64,000 nucleotides of DNA, from assembly GCA_049314555.1 (NCBI GenBank), contig JBMOEW010000005.1:35466-99465 (forward strand). Direction: 5' to 3'. Position numbers and translations under genes: made by a program. Positions 8,344-16,719 of this stretch are shown here, in pieces. Below the pieces are notes generated by a model that saw only the letters and a program-made list of their open reading frames with translations, was not told the DNA's origin and ran no database searches. Positions within the stretch are counted from its first letter, which is position 1. Every line of letters starts with the position of its first letter. The DNA comes from REEB509 sp049314555. GTDB lineage: Bacteria; Pseudomonadota; Alphaproteobacteria; Caulobacterales; Aquidulcibacteraceae.

Positions 8344-9642
8344 ATGGATCAGATTGTCATAACTGGGGGCGCACGCCTTGCCGGCGTCATCCCGATTTCA
8401 GGGGCCAAGAACTCCGCGCTAAAGCTGATGGCGGCGTCGCTTTTGAGCAGTGAGCCGCTCACATTGACCAATATGCCCAATTTGGCCGACACGCGGTTCA
8501 TGGCGGGGCTTTTGGAAACCCTGGGGGTGCGGATCGAGTGGGTGAAGGAGGCGTCCGTTGCCTCGTTGCACGCTGGCGAGATCGCCTCCACCATCGCGCC
8601 CTACGATCTTGTGCGAAAGATGCGGGCGTCTTTCAATGTGCTGGGGCCCATGTTGGCACGGGTGGGTCATGCCACCGTGAGCTTGCCCGGCGGATGCGCG
8701 ATCGGGGCGCGGCCGGTTGATTTGCACCTGAAGGCGTTCGCGGCGATGGGGGCCGATATCCACATCGAGAAAGGGTATGTGAAGGCCGCGGCGCTGCGGG
8801 GCCTTAAAGGGGCTGACATAACCTTCCCCTTTGTGAGCGTTGGGGCCACTGAACACACCATGCTGGCCGCCACTTTGGCCGACGGTGATACGATATTGCG
8901 CAACGCCGCGCGGGAGCCTGAAATCGGCGACCTTGCTGATTGCCTCAACGCGATGGGCGCTGATGTGCAGGGCGCGGGCACGGACGTTATCACCATTCGT
9001 GGCAAGACCAGCCTGAGCGGTGCCACCCACGCGGTGATCGCTGATCGGATTGAAGCGGGCACCTATGCGATTGCGGCGGCGGCGGCGGGGGGCAAAGTGT
9101 TCCTCAAGGGCGCGCGGGCCCAGGACTTGGGGGCTTTGATCACGGCGCTGGAGCAGGCCGGGGCCACTGTCACGCTGAAAGAGGGGGGCTTTGAGGTTTC
9201 GCGAGAACCTGGCCGCCCACGGCCTGTGAATATCGTGACTGAGCCCTACCCCGGCTTTCCAACCGACCTGCAGGCCCAATTCATGGCGCTGATGACCCGG
9301 GCTGACGGGGTTAGCGTGGTTAAAGAACAAATTTTTGAAAACCGCTTCATGCACGCGCCGGAATTGACGCGGCTCGGCTGCGATATCGTGGTGCGGGGCA
9401 ACGAGGCGACCGTCACAGGGATGGCGCGACTGTTGGGGGCGCCGGTGATGGCGACGGATTTGCGGGCCTCTGTTAGTCTGGTGATCGCCGGTTTGATGGC
9501 GGAAGGCGATACGATCGTGAACCGTGTGTATCACTTGGATCGCGGGTTTGAGCGGTTGGAGCCCAAGCTTGCGGCCTGCGGGGCGATGGTGCGGCGCGAA
9601 CGCGGGGGGGCTGTCTTGCCGCCGGAAGAGGATGCCGCATGA
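8344..9642 (+). CDS. murA: UDP-N-acetylglucosamine 1-carboxyvinyltransferase
   Basis: Transfers enolpyruvate from PEP to UDP-GlcNAc, the first committed step of peptidoglycan synthesis. At 432 residues it is slightly longer than the family norm (about 420). The substrate-binding ISGAKNSALK lies near residues 18-27. The catalytic cysteine (fosfomycin target) is C118 in LPGGCAIGARPVDLH, so the enzyme should be fosfomycin-sensitive in principle. The ATG at 8344 sits almost on top of a purine-rich AGGGGA, so the ribosome site is atypical. First of an overlapping series: the DUF2948 gene starts in an ATGA overlap with its stop. Confidence 0.97.
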   Translation: MDQIVITGGARLAGVIPISGAKNSALKLMAASLLSSEPLTLTNMPNLADTRFMAGLLETLGVRIEWVKEASVASLHAGEIASTIAPYDLVRKMRASFNVLGPMLARVGHATVSLPGGCAIGARPVDLHLKAFAAMGADIHIEKGYVKAAALRGLKGADITFPFVSVGATEHTMLAATLADGDTILRNAAREPEIGDLADCLNAMGADVQGAGTDVITIRGKTSLSGATHAVIADRIEAGTYAIAAAAAGGKVFLKGARAQDLGALITALEQAGATVTLKEGGFEVSREPGRPRPVNIVTEPYPGFPTDLQAQFMALMTRADGVSVVKEQIFENRFMHAPELTRLGCDIVVRGNEATVTGMARLLGAPVMATDLRASVSLVIAGLMAEGDTIVNRVYHLDRGFERLEPKLAACGAMVRRERGGAVLPPEEDAA

Positions 9643-10097
9643 GCGTGCCGCTGGACGGGCTTAAGCTGCGGGCGGAGGACCTCGAAGACCTGGAGGTGAT
9701 TTCTGCTGCGGTCCAGGATGCCACTTTTGCGATGGGCGACGTGGCGTTCGATGCCAAGGCACGGCGGTTGACGGTGCTGCTGAACCGCTTCCGTTGGGAG
9801 CAGGTGGCCGGGGAAAAGGGGCCGTTTGAGCGGGTCCGGTCTGGGCTTTCGCTGGACGGGGTGCTTGGCGTGCGCAGCTTGCGGCTGCGGCGCGACCTGC
9901 CAGACGCAACGGCGTGGCTGTTGGCCTTATCCTACATTCCCGATGTGGAGCCGCCGGGCGGTGAAGTCCGGCTTGTGCTGGCGGGTGGCGGTGAGATCGG
10001 GGTGCGGGTGGAATGCGTTGATGCGGCGATGGTGGACACCGGCCCCGTGTGGCGCACGCCGCGCTTGCCGGATCACGCTTTGCCGGAGGACGCCTGA
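9639..10097 (+). CDS. DUF2948 family protein
   Basis: A 152-residue protein with the DUF2948 pattern: an N-terminal LDGLKLRAEDLEDLEVISA, a central LLNRFRWE, and a VRLVLAGGGEIGVRVECVDA strand pair near the C-terminus. Function unknown. In many alphaproteobacteria this family is found next to hisD and UPF0262, exactly as here. It overlaps murA by ATGA and is followed two bases after its stop by hisD, so translational coupling is likely. No membrane segment. Confidence 0.88.
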   Translation: MSVPLDGLKLRAEDLEDLEVISAAVQDATFAMGDVAFDAKARRLTVLLNRFRWEQVAGEKGPFERVRSGLSLDGVLGVRSLRLRRDLPDATAWLLALSYIPDVEPPGGEVRLVLAGGGEIGVRVECVDAAMVDTGPVWRTPRLPDHALPEDA

Positions 10098-10099
10098 TC

Positions 10100-11398
10100 A
10101 TGGCGCGCCGTCTTGAAGCGCGCGCGCCGGGTTTTGCGGCCGCTTACGAAGCGCTTCTGGCGGAACGGGGGGAGCGGCTGGACGGGGCGGAGGCTGTTGT
10201 TCGGCCGATCCTGGCGGATGTGCGGGCCCGCGGGATCGCGGCCTTGATCGACTATACGCAACGCTTCGATGGCCTGACGCTAACGCCAGACACCGTGTTG
10301 GTGAGCCCCGCCGAGCGCGCGCGCATCGCCGCGCTGTGCCCGCGGCCGTTGTATGAGGCTTTGACGCAGAGCGCGGAGCGAATTTGGTCGTTCCACGCGC
10401 GGCAACTACCCGAAGATGCGCTGTTTTCGGATGCGCAGGGGATGCGCTTGGGCTGGCGCTGGACGCCGGTGGATGCGGCGGGCCTCTATGCCCCCGGGGG
10501 GTTGGCTGCTTATCCGAGCGCGGTGCTGATGAATGCGATGCCTGCGAAAGTCGCGGGGGTGGAGCGGTTGGTGATGGCCACGCCGCCGGCACGGCTGGCT
10601 GATAATCCTGCGATCATGGCTGCGGCCGAGATCGCTGGCGTGGACGAGGTTTGGGCTGTGGGTGGGGCCCAGGCGATTGCGGCTTTGGCGTATGGCGCGG
10701 GGCCGCTGCAGCGCTGTGATGTGGTGGCGGGGCCGGGCAACTCGTTTGTGGCGGCTGCCAAAAAGTTGGTGTTTGGCGATGTTGGGGTGGATTCCATCGC
10801 CGGGCCTTCAGAGGTGTTTATCCTTGCCGATCACACCGCGCCGCCGGCCTGGATTGCAGCGGACCTCTTGGCCCAGGCCGAGCACGGGCAAGACAGTCAA
10901 TCGATTGTGTTTGTGACCGATACTGCTCAGGGGGAGGCGATCGCTGCGGCGGTCGAAGCCCAGATTGCGGCTGGTCAAGCTGGGGCCGCGGCTGCGGCCA
11001 GTTGGCGCGATTATGGGGCCATTATCGTGCTGGAGAGCCTGGACCAGGCCTGCGCCTTGGTGGATGCGGCGGCGCCCGAGCACGTGCAACTGGCCTGCGC
11101 TGAAGCCGATCGCCTGGCGCTAAAGATCAAACATGCGGGGGCGATCTTTCTGGGGGTGATGGCTCCGGAAGCCTTAGGGGATTACTGCGCGGGACCCAAT
11201 CACGTGTTGCCCACCGGGCGGCGGGCCCGGTTTGCTTCTGGCCTTTCCACCCTGACGTTCATGAAGCGCACCACGCTGATCGGGGCAACGCAGGCGGGTG
11301 TGTCGGCGATCGGGCCGGCTGCTGCCACTGTCGCCGATGCCGAAGGCCTGCCGGCGCACGCATTGTCTGTGCGGCTGCGGTTGGGGGGATCTTCGTGA
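10100..11398 (+). CDS. hisD: Histidinol dehydrogenase
   Basis: Oxidises L-histidinol to L-histidine in two NAD-dependent steps, the last reaction of histidine synthesis. 432 residues, the usual length. Family motifs are clear: VAGPGNSFVAAAKKLVFG, IAGPSEVFILAD, the Zn-binding HGQDSQS region and GDYCAGPNHVLPTG near the C-terminus. The ATG at 10100 has GGAGGA at 10085-10090 within the end of the DUF2948 gene. No other his genes are present. It overlaps the UPF0262 gene by GTGA. Confidence 0.97.
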   Translation: MARRLEARAPGFAAAYEALLAERGERLDGAEAVVRPILADVRARGIAALIDYTQRFDGLTLTPDTVLVSPAERARIAALCPRPLYEALTQSAERIWSFHARQLPEDALFSDAQGMRLGWRWTPVDAAGLYAPGGLAAYPSAVLMNAMPAKVAGVERLVMATPPARLADNPAIMAAAEIAGVDEVWAVGGAQAIAALAYGAGPLQRCDVVAGPGNSFVAAAKKLVFGDVGVDSIAGPSEVFILADHTAPPAWIAADLLAQAEHGQDSQSIVFVTDTAQGEAIAAAVEAQIAAGQAGAAAAASWRDYGAIIVLESLDQACALVDAAAPEHVQLACAEADRLALKIKHAGAIFLGVMAPEALGDYCAGPNHVLPTGRRARFASGLSTLTFMKRTTLIGATQAGVSAIGPAAATVADAEGLPAHALSVRLRLGGSS

Positions 11399-11877
11399 CG
11401 GACGACGCGCAGCGGCGGTTGGTGGATGTGCGGCTGGACGAGGACTCGCTCGCCGCTTCCACCCCGGAGGCTGAGCACGAGCGACGTATTGCGATTTTTG
11501 ATCTGCTTGAAGCCAACGTGTTTGAGGTTGTGGACCACGACGGTGGGCCGTACGCGCTGAGCTTATCGATGCATGAGCAGCGGCTGGTGTTTGACGTTCA
11601 AATGGCGCAACCACGGGCAACGCTGCGCACGTTTGTTTTGTCCCTCACGCCGCTGCGGCGGGTGATCAAGGACTATTTCTTGATCTGCGACAGCTATCAC
11701 GCTGCCATTCGTTCGTCCTCACCGGCTCAGATTGAGGCGATCGACATGGGCCGTCGGGGCCTGCACAACGACGGGTCTGAGATCCTGCGGGAGCGCCTCG
11801 CGGGAAAGGTCACTCTGGACCTCGACACCGCGCGGCGGCTGTTCACCTTGATCTGCGCGCTGCACGTGCGGGGCTGA
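11395..11877 (+). CDS. UPF0262 family protein
   Basis: A 160-residue protein with the UPF0262 pattern: HERRIAIFDLLEANVF, YALSLSMHEQRLVFDV, SLTPLRRVIKDYFLICDSY and IEAIDMGRRGLHNDG. Function unknown; the family is essentially alphaproteobacterial and travels with hisD. The start is a GTG in a GTGA overlap with the hisD stop, with the conserved N-terminal RLVDVRLDE shortly after. Followed five bases later by the phosphatase gene. Confidence 0.92.
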   Translation: MTDDAQRRLVDVRLDEDSLAASTPEAEHERRIAIFDLLEANVFEVVDHDGGPYALSLSMHEQRLVFDVQMAQPRATLRTFVLSLTPLRRVIKDYFLICDSYHAAIRSSSPAQIEAIDMGRRGLHNDGSEILRERLAGKVTLDLDTARRLFTLICALHVRG

Positions 11878-11882
11878 AGGCG

Positions 11883-12332
11883 ATGGCTGCGCCGCTGGCT
11901 CTTCCCCAGGCCGTGCTGTTTGCCTGCAATTTCAACTGCGTGCGGTCTGTGATGGCGGAGGGGCTGGTGAAGCGGCGTTTCTCCAAGCGGATATGGGTGG
12001 AGTCTGTTGGGGTGCGGGCCGGGGAGGGCGTGGACCCATTTGTGGTGGTGGTGATGGATGAGCTCGGGGTGGACGTGACCCGCCATCGGCCGCGGCGCTT
12101 TGTGGACCTGGAGGATTCCACGTTTGACCTGATCGTTTCCTTGACGCCGGAAGCCCATCACCAAGCCCTTGAGTTTACAAGGACCTACGCGGTGGAGGTT
12201 GAGTACTGGCCCACGTTTGACCCCACTTTGGCTTCCGGGTCGCGCGATCAGATGCTCGATGCGTACCGGGTGGTGCGTGATGGTTTGGACAAGCGGATTG
12301 CAGAAAGGTTCCAAGAGGCGTCGACGCCTTGA
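11883..12332 (+). CDS. Low-molecular-weight protein-tyrosine-phosphatase-like protein
   Basis: A 149-residue member of the LMW-PTP / arsenate-reductase-like fold. The signature C-X5-R-S loop is CNFNCVRS, with Cys15 as nucleophile and Arg21 binding phosphate. The general-acid Asp is in WPTFDPT near residue 113. Known families with this loop dephosphorylate phosphotyrosine or reduce arsenate; LMW-PTPs often end in DPY whereas this one reads DPT, so substrate is open. It belongs to the hisD-UPF0262 cluster and ends just before the infA promoter. Confidence 0.85.
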   Translation: MAAPLALPQAVLFACNFNCVRSVMAEGLVKRRFSKRIWVESVGVRAGEGVDPFVVVVMDELGVDVTRHRPRRFVDLEDSTFDLIVSLTPEAHHQALEFTRTYAVEVEYWPTFDPTLASGSRDQMLDAYRVVRDGLDKRIAERFQEASTP

Positions 12333-12349
12333 TTTTAGCTCACTATAGT
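12321..12349 (+). promoter_or_regulatory. Candidate infA promoter
   Basis: TCGACG at 12321-12326, a 17-base spacer, and TATAGT at 12344-12349, about 90 bases upstream of the infA start and overlapping the end of the phosphatase gene. The -10 is good; the -35 matches four of six consensus positions. Confidence 0.4.
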
Positions 12350-12439
12350 CCGCCGCCTCGTTCCACCGGCCGGGTTTGCACGCGCGAACCGGGGCGGCGT
12401 TTGCCTGCTTTAATGCCAGATCATCTATTTGGGGGGCCA

Positions 12440-12658
12440 ATGGCCAAAGAAGAACTTATTGAATTCGCCGGTGTCGTGGTCGAACTTTTGCCGAATGCGA
12501 CATTTCGGGTGCGCCTGGAAAACGACCACGAAATCATCGCCCATACCGCGGGAAAAATGCGCAAGAATCGGATCCGTGTGCTTGCTGGTGACCGGGTGCT
12601 TGTGGAAATGACGCCCTACGATCTCACCAAGGGCCGCATCACCTATCGCTTCAAGTAA
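12440..12658 (+). CDS. infA: Translation initiation factor IF-1
   Basis: A 72-residue single S1/OB-fold protein that binds the ribosomal A site during initiation. It begins MAKEELIEFAGVVVELLPN and ends DLTKGRITYRFK, both nearly invariant in the family. The ATG at 12440 follows a run of six G (12431-12436), a strong if unusual Shine-Dalgarno. A frame open from 12329 would add 37 residues absent from all IF-1 proteins. Followed 23 bases later by an SDR gene. Confidence 0.98.
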   Translation: MAKEELIEFAGVVVELLPNATFRVRLENDHEIIAHTAGKMRKNRIRVLAGDRVLVEMTPYDLTKGRITYRFK

Positions 12659-12681
12659 ATCGGCCCAGGAGGTCTGCAGCC

Positions 12682-13539
12682 ATGCGAAATAGTGTCGTTG
12701 TGACGGGAGCCGCCACCGGCATTGGGCGCGCCTGCGTTGCGAAGGTGGTCGCTGAGGGCGGCCATGCGTTCGCCACCGTGCGCAAAGAGGCCGATGTTGC
12801 GGATTTGAAAGCTGCGTTTGGATCAGCCGTGACGCCGTTGGTCGCGGATGTGACTGATGCGGCGGCGGTGCGTCGGGCAAGCGATTCGGTGCGCGCGGCG
12901 CTTGGCGAGGACACGCTCATGGGCCTTGTGAACAACGCCGGGATCGCTGTGCCAGGGCCGCTGTTGCATCTTTCTGCTGAAGAGTTGCGCGAGCAGATGG
13001 AGGTTAACCTCATCGGGGTGCACACCACAACGTTGGCGTTTGCGCCGTTGATGGGGGTGGAGCCAGGGCGGATCGGGGCACCTGGCCGGATCGTGATGAT
13101 CAGTTCGGTGGCTGGCAAGAACGCGATGCCGTTCATTGGGGCCTATGCCGCGTCCAAGCACGCGCTTGAGGGCTATTCAGAGGCGCTGCGCCGGGAATTG
13201 ATGCTATTTGGGATCGATGTGATCGTGATTGGGCCGGGCTCTGTGACCACGCCGATCTGGGACAAAGCGGAGGCGAACGGGCTGGAGCGGTATCACAATA
13301 CGCCCTACGGGCCGATGGTGCCAAAGGCGCAGGCCTACATGCTGTCGCGGGGGCGCGCCGGTTTGCCGGCTTCTGATCTTGGCGACCTTGTCTGGCGGGC
13401 CCTCACTATGGCCAAGCCAAAGACCCGGTATGCGATTTTGCGCAATCGCTTCTTTGACAGCACGCTTCCCAACATGTTGCCGAAGCGTGTGGTGGATGGT
13501 TTGGTCGCGCGGACATTGGGGCTTAAGCCCAAGTCGTGA
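12682..13539 (+). CDS. Short-chain dehydrogenase/reductase
   Basis: A 285-residue classical SDR with Rossmann fold. The cofactor loop is TGAATGIG (residues 8-15), the NNAG motif is VNNAGIAV, the catalytic Ser is in MISSVAGK, and the YAASKHALEGYSEALRREL segment supplies Tyr and Lys. Substrate cannot be told; the C-terminal 70 residues resemble retinol-dehydrogenase-like SDRs. AGGAGG at 12667-12672 supports the ATG at 12682. Its TGA overlaps the GTG of maf. Confidence 0.9.
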   Translation: MRNSVVVTGAATGIGRACVAKVVAEGGHAFATVRKEADVADLKAAFGSAVTPLVADVTDAAAVRRASDSVRAALGEDTLMGLVNNAGIAVPGPLLHLSAEELREQMEVNLIGVHTTTLAFAPLMGVEPGRIGAPGRIVMISSVAGKNAMPFIGAYAASKHALEGYSEALRRELMLFGIDVIVIGPGSVTTPIWDKAEANGLERYHNTPYGPMVPKAQAYMLSRGRAGLPASDLGDLVWRALTMAKPKTRYAILRNRFFDSTLPNMLPKRVVDGLVARTLGLKPKS

Positions 13540-14120
13540 GCGAGCGTTCACCGCCGCTGATCCTGGCCAGTGAAAGCCCGCGCCGCTTGGCGTTGCTGGG
13601 GCAGATCGGCTTAACGCCCGATCGGATTGTGCCGACGCATATCGACGAGACGCCGTTGCCAGACGAGTTGCCCAATCTGCATGCGGTGCGATTGGCTAGG
13701 GGCAAGGCGTTGGCTGCGGGCCTCGGCGGTGGCGTTGTGCTTGCTGCAGACACCGTGGTTGCCTGCGGGCGGCGGATTTTGCCAAAGGCGCTGGAGCAGA
13801 GCCAAGCGGCTGTCTGTTTGGCGTTGCTGTCGGGGCGTTCGCATCTGGTGCACACGGCGGTGTGTGTGGTGGATATGGCGGGGGCCGTGCGCGAGCGGCT
13901 GGTTTCAACCCGCGTGACCTTCAAGCGCCTCAGTACCGCCGAGATCGGTGCCTATCTGTCGGGGGGTGAGTGGGATGGGAAGGCCGGGGGGTATGCCATC
14001 CAGGGAACGGCGGGGCAGTTCGTGACGCGCATTAACGGGTCTTATTCTGCAGTGGTCGGCTTGCCGCTTTACGAAACCGCCGGGCTGCTCGCGGCGTGCG
14101 GCGTGCGCGTGCGGCCATGA
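13536..14120 (+). CDS. maf: Maf family nucleoside triphosphate pyrophosphatase
   Basis: A 194-residue Maf/YhdE/YceF-type enzyme that hydrolyses non-canonical or methylated NTPs to the monophosphate. The N-terminal LILASESPRRLALL and a VVLAADTVVAC motif match the family. A GEWDGKAGGYAIQGTAGQFV segment near the C-terminus carries the GYxIQG signature. The GTG start lies in a GTGA overlap with the SDR stop. The next gene starts in an ATGA overlap. The maf-RNase G-yacG order is common in alphaproteobacteria. Confidence 0.95.
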   Translation: MSERSPPLILASESPRRLALLGQIGLTPDRIVPTHIDETPLPDELPNLHAVRLARGKALAAGLGGGVVLAADTVVACGRRILPKALEQSQAAVCLALLSGRSHLVHTAVCVVDMAGAVRERLVSTRVTFKRLSTAEIGAYLSGGEWDGKAGGYAIQGTAGQFVTRINGSYSAVVGLPLYETAGLLAACGVRVRP

Positions 14121-15208
14121 GCGGGCGGGCGATGCAACGGCTGGTTGATGCGGCGGTGGGGGAAATCCGGGAAGCGCTGGTCGATCAGGGACGGGTTGTG
14201 GCGCTGCGGGTGTTGCGGGAAAGCGATACGGGGCGGCGGGCGCGCTGGGGCGAGATCTATGCGGCGCGGGTGAGCAAAGTGGACCTTTCCCGCCGCGGTG
14301 CCTTCCTGGACTTAGGTTTGAGCGACCAGCAGGGTTTCTTGCCGCTCGATGCCAAATCCATGGCCCGCGTGGACGGACAAAAGCCGCGCAAGCTCGCCGA
14401 GGGCGATAAGGTTGTGGTGGTGGTGTCGCGGGAGGCCGCCCGCGGCAAGAGCCCCAACGTGCGGTTGACGCCCGATGCCCATCCCGGCGGCAAGCCCCTC
14501 CGGCTGGCGCAGCATGAGGCGGATCTGGGGTTTGCCGACGCGCGCGCCGCAGACCCGCAAACGCGGGCGTCGATCGATGCCGCGATCGAAGAAGCGCTGG
14601 CGCGCACGGCACCTATTCCGGGCGGTGGTGGGTTGACCATCGAACCGACCTCGGCGTTGGTGGCGATTGACGTGGATGCAGGACCGCGGGCGGGCTCCAA
14701 GGATCCCGAGCGGTTTGCCCTCGACTTGAACATCGCTGCTGCGCAAGAAGCGGCGCGCCAGTTGCGGCTGCGCTCGCTCGGCGGGCTTGTGGCGATCGAT
14801 TTTGTGTCGATGCGAACAGCGGCCAGCGCGCGGGCCTTGGAAGTTGCAATCAAGAAAGCGTTTTTGGGCGATCCCTGGGGCACGCGCCTTGGGGCGCTGT
14901 CCAAATTCGGTATTTTTGAGCTTTCGCGCGGGCAGTTGCGGGCCCCCCTGAACGAGGTGTTGCGGGAACCGGACGGCCGGTTGACGCCGGAGACGGCCGC
15001 GCTGATGGCTTTGCGCTCCATTGAGCGCGAGGCGCGGTCTGCGCGGGGGCGGGAGGTAACCGCCGCTTTGGCGCCGGAGGTCAAGTCCTGGCTCGATCAG
15101 AACGTGATCGACTGGCACTCGGCTTTGTCTAGCCGGATCGGTCAGCGTTGGAGCATCACTGCGGCCCCCGGGCAGGCGCGCGATCGGCTGGACGTGCGCA
15201 CCATTTAG
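14117..15208 (+). CDS. Ribonuclease E/G family protein, short form
   Basis: A 363-residue member of the RNase E/G family, shorter than E. coli RNase G (489). An N-terminal S1-like domain occupies about residues 25-100 (RRGAFLDLGLSDQQGFLPL). The DNase-I-like catalytic core carries the two metal-binding aspartates, D185 in ALVAIDVDAG and D228 in GLVAIDFVSM. The CPxCxG zinc-link and the small domain that tetramerise RNase E/G are absent, so its oligomeric state should differ. The ATG at 14117 overlaps the maf stop (ATGA). Located between maf and yacG, a known alphaproteobacterial arrangement. Confidence 0.88.
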   Translation: MSGRAMQRLVDAAVGEIREALVDQGRVVALRVLRESDTGRRARWGEIYAARVSKVDLSRRGAFLDLGLSDQQGFLPLDAKSMARVDGQKPRKLAEGDKVVVVVSREAARGKSPNVRLTPDAHPGGKPLRLAQHEADLGFADARAADPQTRASIDAAIEEALARTAPIPGGGGLTIEPTSALVAIDVDAGPRAGSKDPERFALDLNIAAAQEAARQLRLRSLGGLVAIDFVSMRTAASARALEVAIKKAFLGDPWGTRLGALSKFGIFELSRGQLRAPLNEVLREPDGRLTPETAALMALRSIEREARSARGREVTAALAPEVKSWLDQNVIDWHSALSSRIGQRWSITAAPGQARDRLDVRTI

Positions 15209-15225
15209 CGGCATTTTCCGCGCCG

Positions 15226-15423
15226 ATGATCAGTAAAGTGCCCGGCTGCCCGATTTGCGGCAAACCCAAAGACATGGCCTACCGGCCATTTTGCTCTAAG
15301 CGCTGCGCGGATGTGGATCTAGCGCGCTGGCTCAAGGGCAGCTACGCCATCCCGGCGGTGGAAGAGGATGATCCCGAAGATGCCGACACGCCTGGCGATA
15401 CGCGCGACGCTGAGCGCGGCTGA
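15226..15423 (+). CDS. yacG: DNA gyrase inhibitor / zinc-binding protein YacG
   Basis: A 65-residue zinc-ribbon protein. The four ligands are in CPICGKP and FCSKRCADVDLARWL, the diagnostic YacG pattern; the tail is acidic (EEDDPEDADTPGD). E. coli YacG binds GyrB and inhibits supercoiling. The ATG at 15226 gives the family N-terminus; a longer frame from 15148 overlaps the RNase gene and is not conserved-looking. Last gene of the murA-to-yacG series. Confidence 0.95.
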   Translation: MISKVPGCPICGKPKDMAYRPFCSKRCADVDLARWLKGSYAIPAVEEDDPEDADTPGDTRDAERG

Positions 15424-15459
15424 CATCTAGGTGTCATCAGGACAGGGCAAAAGACGGGC

Positions 15460-16719
15460 ATGAAACATCTGGTTTTTGCGTTGTCGCTTGGGCTTTTTGC
15501 GTGTGGAACGGCGTGGGCGCAGGACGTTCCGGCGCGTTTGCTGCGGCTTGATGTTTTGCCTGCGGCGTCAAGCGTGGCACCGCCGTCCAGTGCGCCCGAC
15601 TATTTTGAGATGACCGGTCGGTTTGCGGCTTTGGAGGGCAGCCAGGCGGGGGCGCGAACGGAAGTGCTGGGCGCGCGCGCGGTGGGCGGTGTGGCAAGCT
15701 TGCCGGCCTTAGATCAGGCGGTGCAGGGGGTTTCGGCCATCCTGCGCGAGCGCAACGGATTTTGGGCGCTGTCTGACAATGGCTTTGGCACACGGCGCAA
15801 CAGCGCAGACGCGATGCTGATGATCCACCGGTTTGCGGTGGAGCCGGACGGAGTTGCTCGCCAAACGACGGTCTTTCTGTCTGATCCGGCCCGGGTTGTG
15901 CCGTTTGCGATCGTGGCGGAAACTCATCCGCGGCGGCATTTAACGGGGGCGGATTTTGACCCCGAGTCTTTTGCGCCGCGCGATGGCGGCGGGTTTTGGG
16001 TGGGCGACGAGTTTGGCCCGTATCTGCTGGAGTTTGATGCGCGGGGCCGGCTTTTGGCGCTGTTTGATCTGCCTGACCCCAGTTTGCGGGCCCCGGAAAA
16101 CTGGCGCGGCGAAGCGGGCGGGCGCATTGGTCGGTCGCGGGGACTTGAGGGGATGGCCCACAGCGCGGACAGGCGTTTTCTGTATCCAACCTTGGAGGCG
16201 CCAATCCAGGTGGACGGCCAGATGGAACGGCTGGACGGCCAAGCGGTGGCGCGGATTTTTGAGTTTGATACACAGGCGCGCGCGTTTACCGACCGGGTCT
16301 GGTTTTATCCGCTTGCGGATGATGCACACGCAATCGGTGACATCACAATGATTGGTCCGTCTACCGCACTTGTGATCGAGCGCGACGGTGGGCACGGGGC
16401 GCAGGCCGCCTACAAGAAGCTGCAGCAGATCACGCTGCCAACGGGCGGCGGAATGGTTCAGCGGGGGCCATCGGTTGATCTTTTGGCGATAGCAGATCCT
16501 GACGGTGTTGCCGGTGCGCGCGGCGGCAACGGGATGTATCGCATGCCATTCGTGACGATCGAAAGTGTGGCGGCGCTGCCGAACGGACAGGTTCTGGTGA
16601 TCAACGACAACAATTTCCCGGCGAGCGGTGCGCGGGGCAATCCGACCCCGGACGATACAGAAATCGCGGTGATCTCCGCGCCCGGACTGTTTGACGGGGT
16701 TACACCAGGGTCGCGATAA
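15460..16719 (+). CDS. Secreted esterase-like phytase family protein
   Basis: A 419-residue exported protein. Residues 1-20 are a signal peptide (MKHLVFALSLGLF, cleavage after AWA). The mature part matches the Phytase_like / esterase-like fold: GVSAILRERNGFWALSDNG, LTGADFDPESFAPRDGGGFWVGDEFGPYLL, a GLEGMAHSADRRFLYPTLE strand and a late VLVINDNNFP. The family is a beta-propeller of uncertain substrate. Its last 20 bases overlap the convergent WD40 gene. Confidence 0.88.
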   Translation: MKHLVFALSLGLFACGTAWAQDVPARLLRLDVLPAASSVAPPSSAPDYFEMTGRFAALEGSQAGARTEVLGARAVGGVASLPALDQAVQGVSAILRERNGFWALSDNGFGTRRNSADAMLMIHRFAVEPDGVARQTTVFLSDPARVVPFAIVAETHPRRHLTGADFDPESFAPRDGGGFWVGDEFGPYLLEFDARGRLLALFDLPDPSLRAPENWRGEAGGRIGRSRGLEGMAHSADRRFLYPTLEAPIQVDGQMERLDGQAVARIFEFDTQARAFTDRVWFYPLADDAHAIGDITMIGPSTALVIERDGGHGAQAAYKKLQQITLPTGGGMVQRGPSVDLLAIADPDGVAGARGGNGMYRMPFVTIESVAALPNGQVLVINDNNFPASGARGNPTPDDTEIAVISAPGLFDGVTPGSR

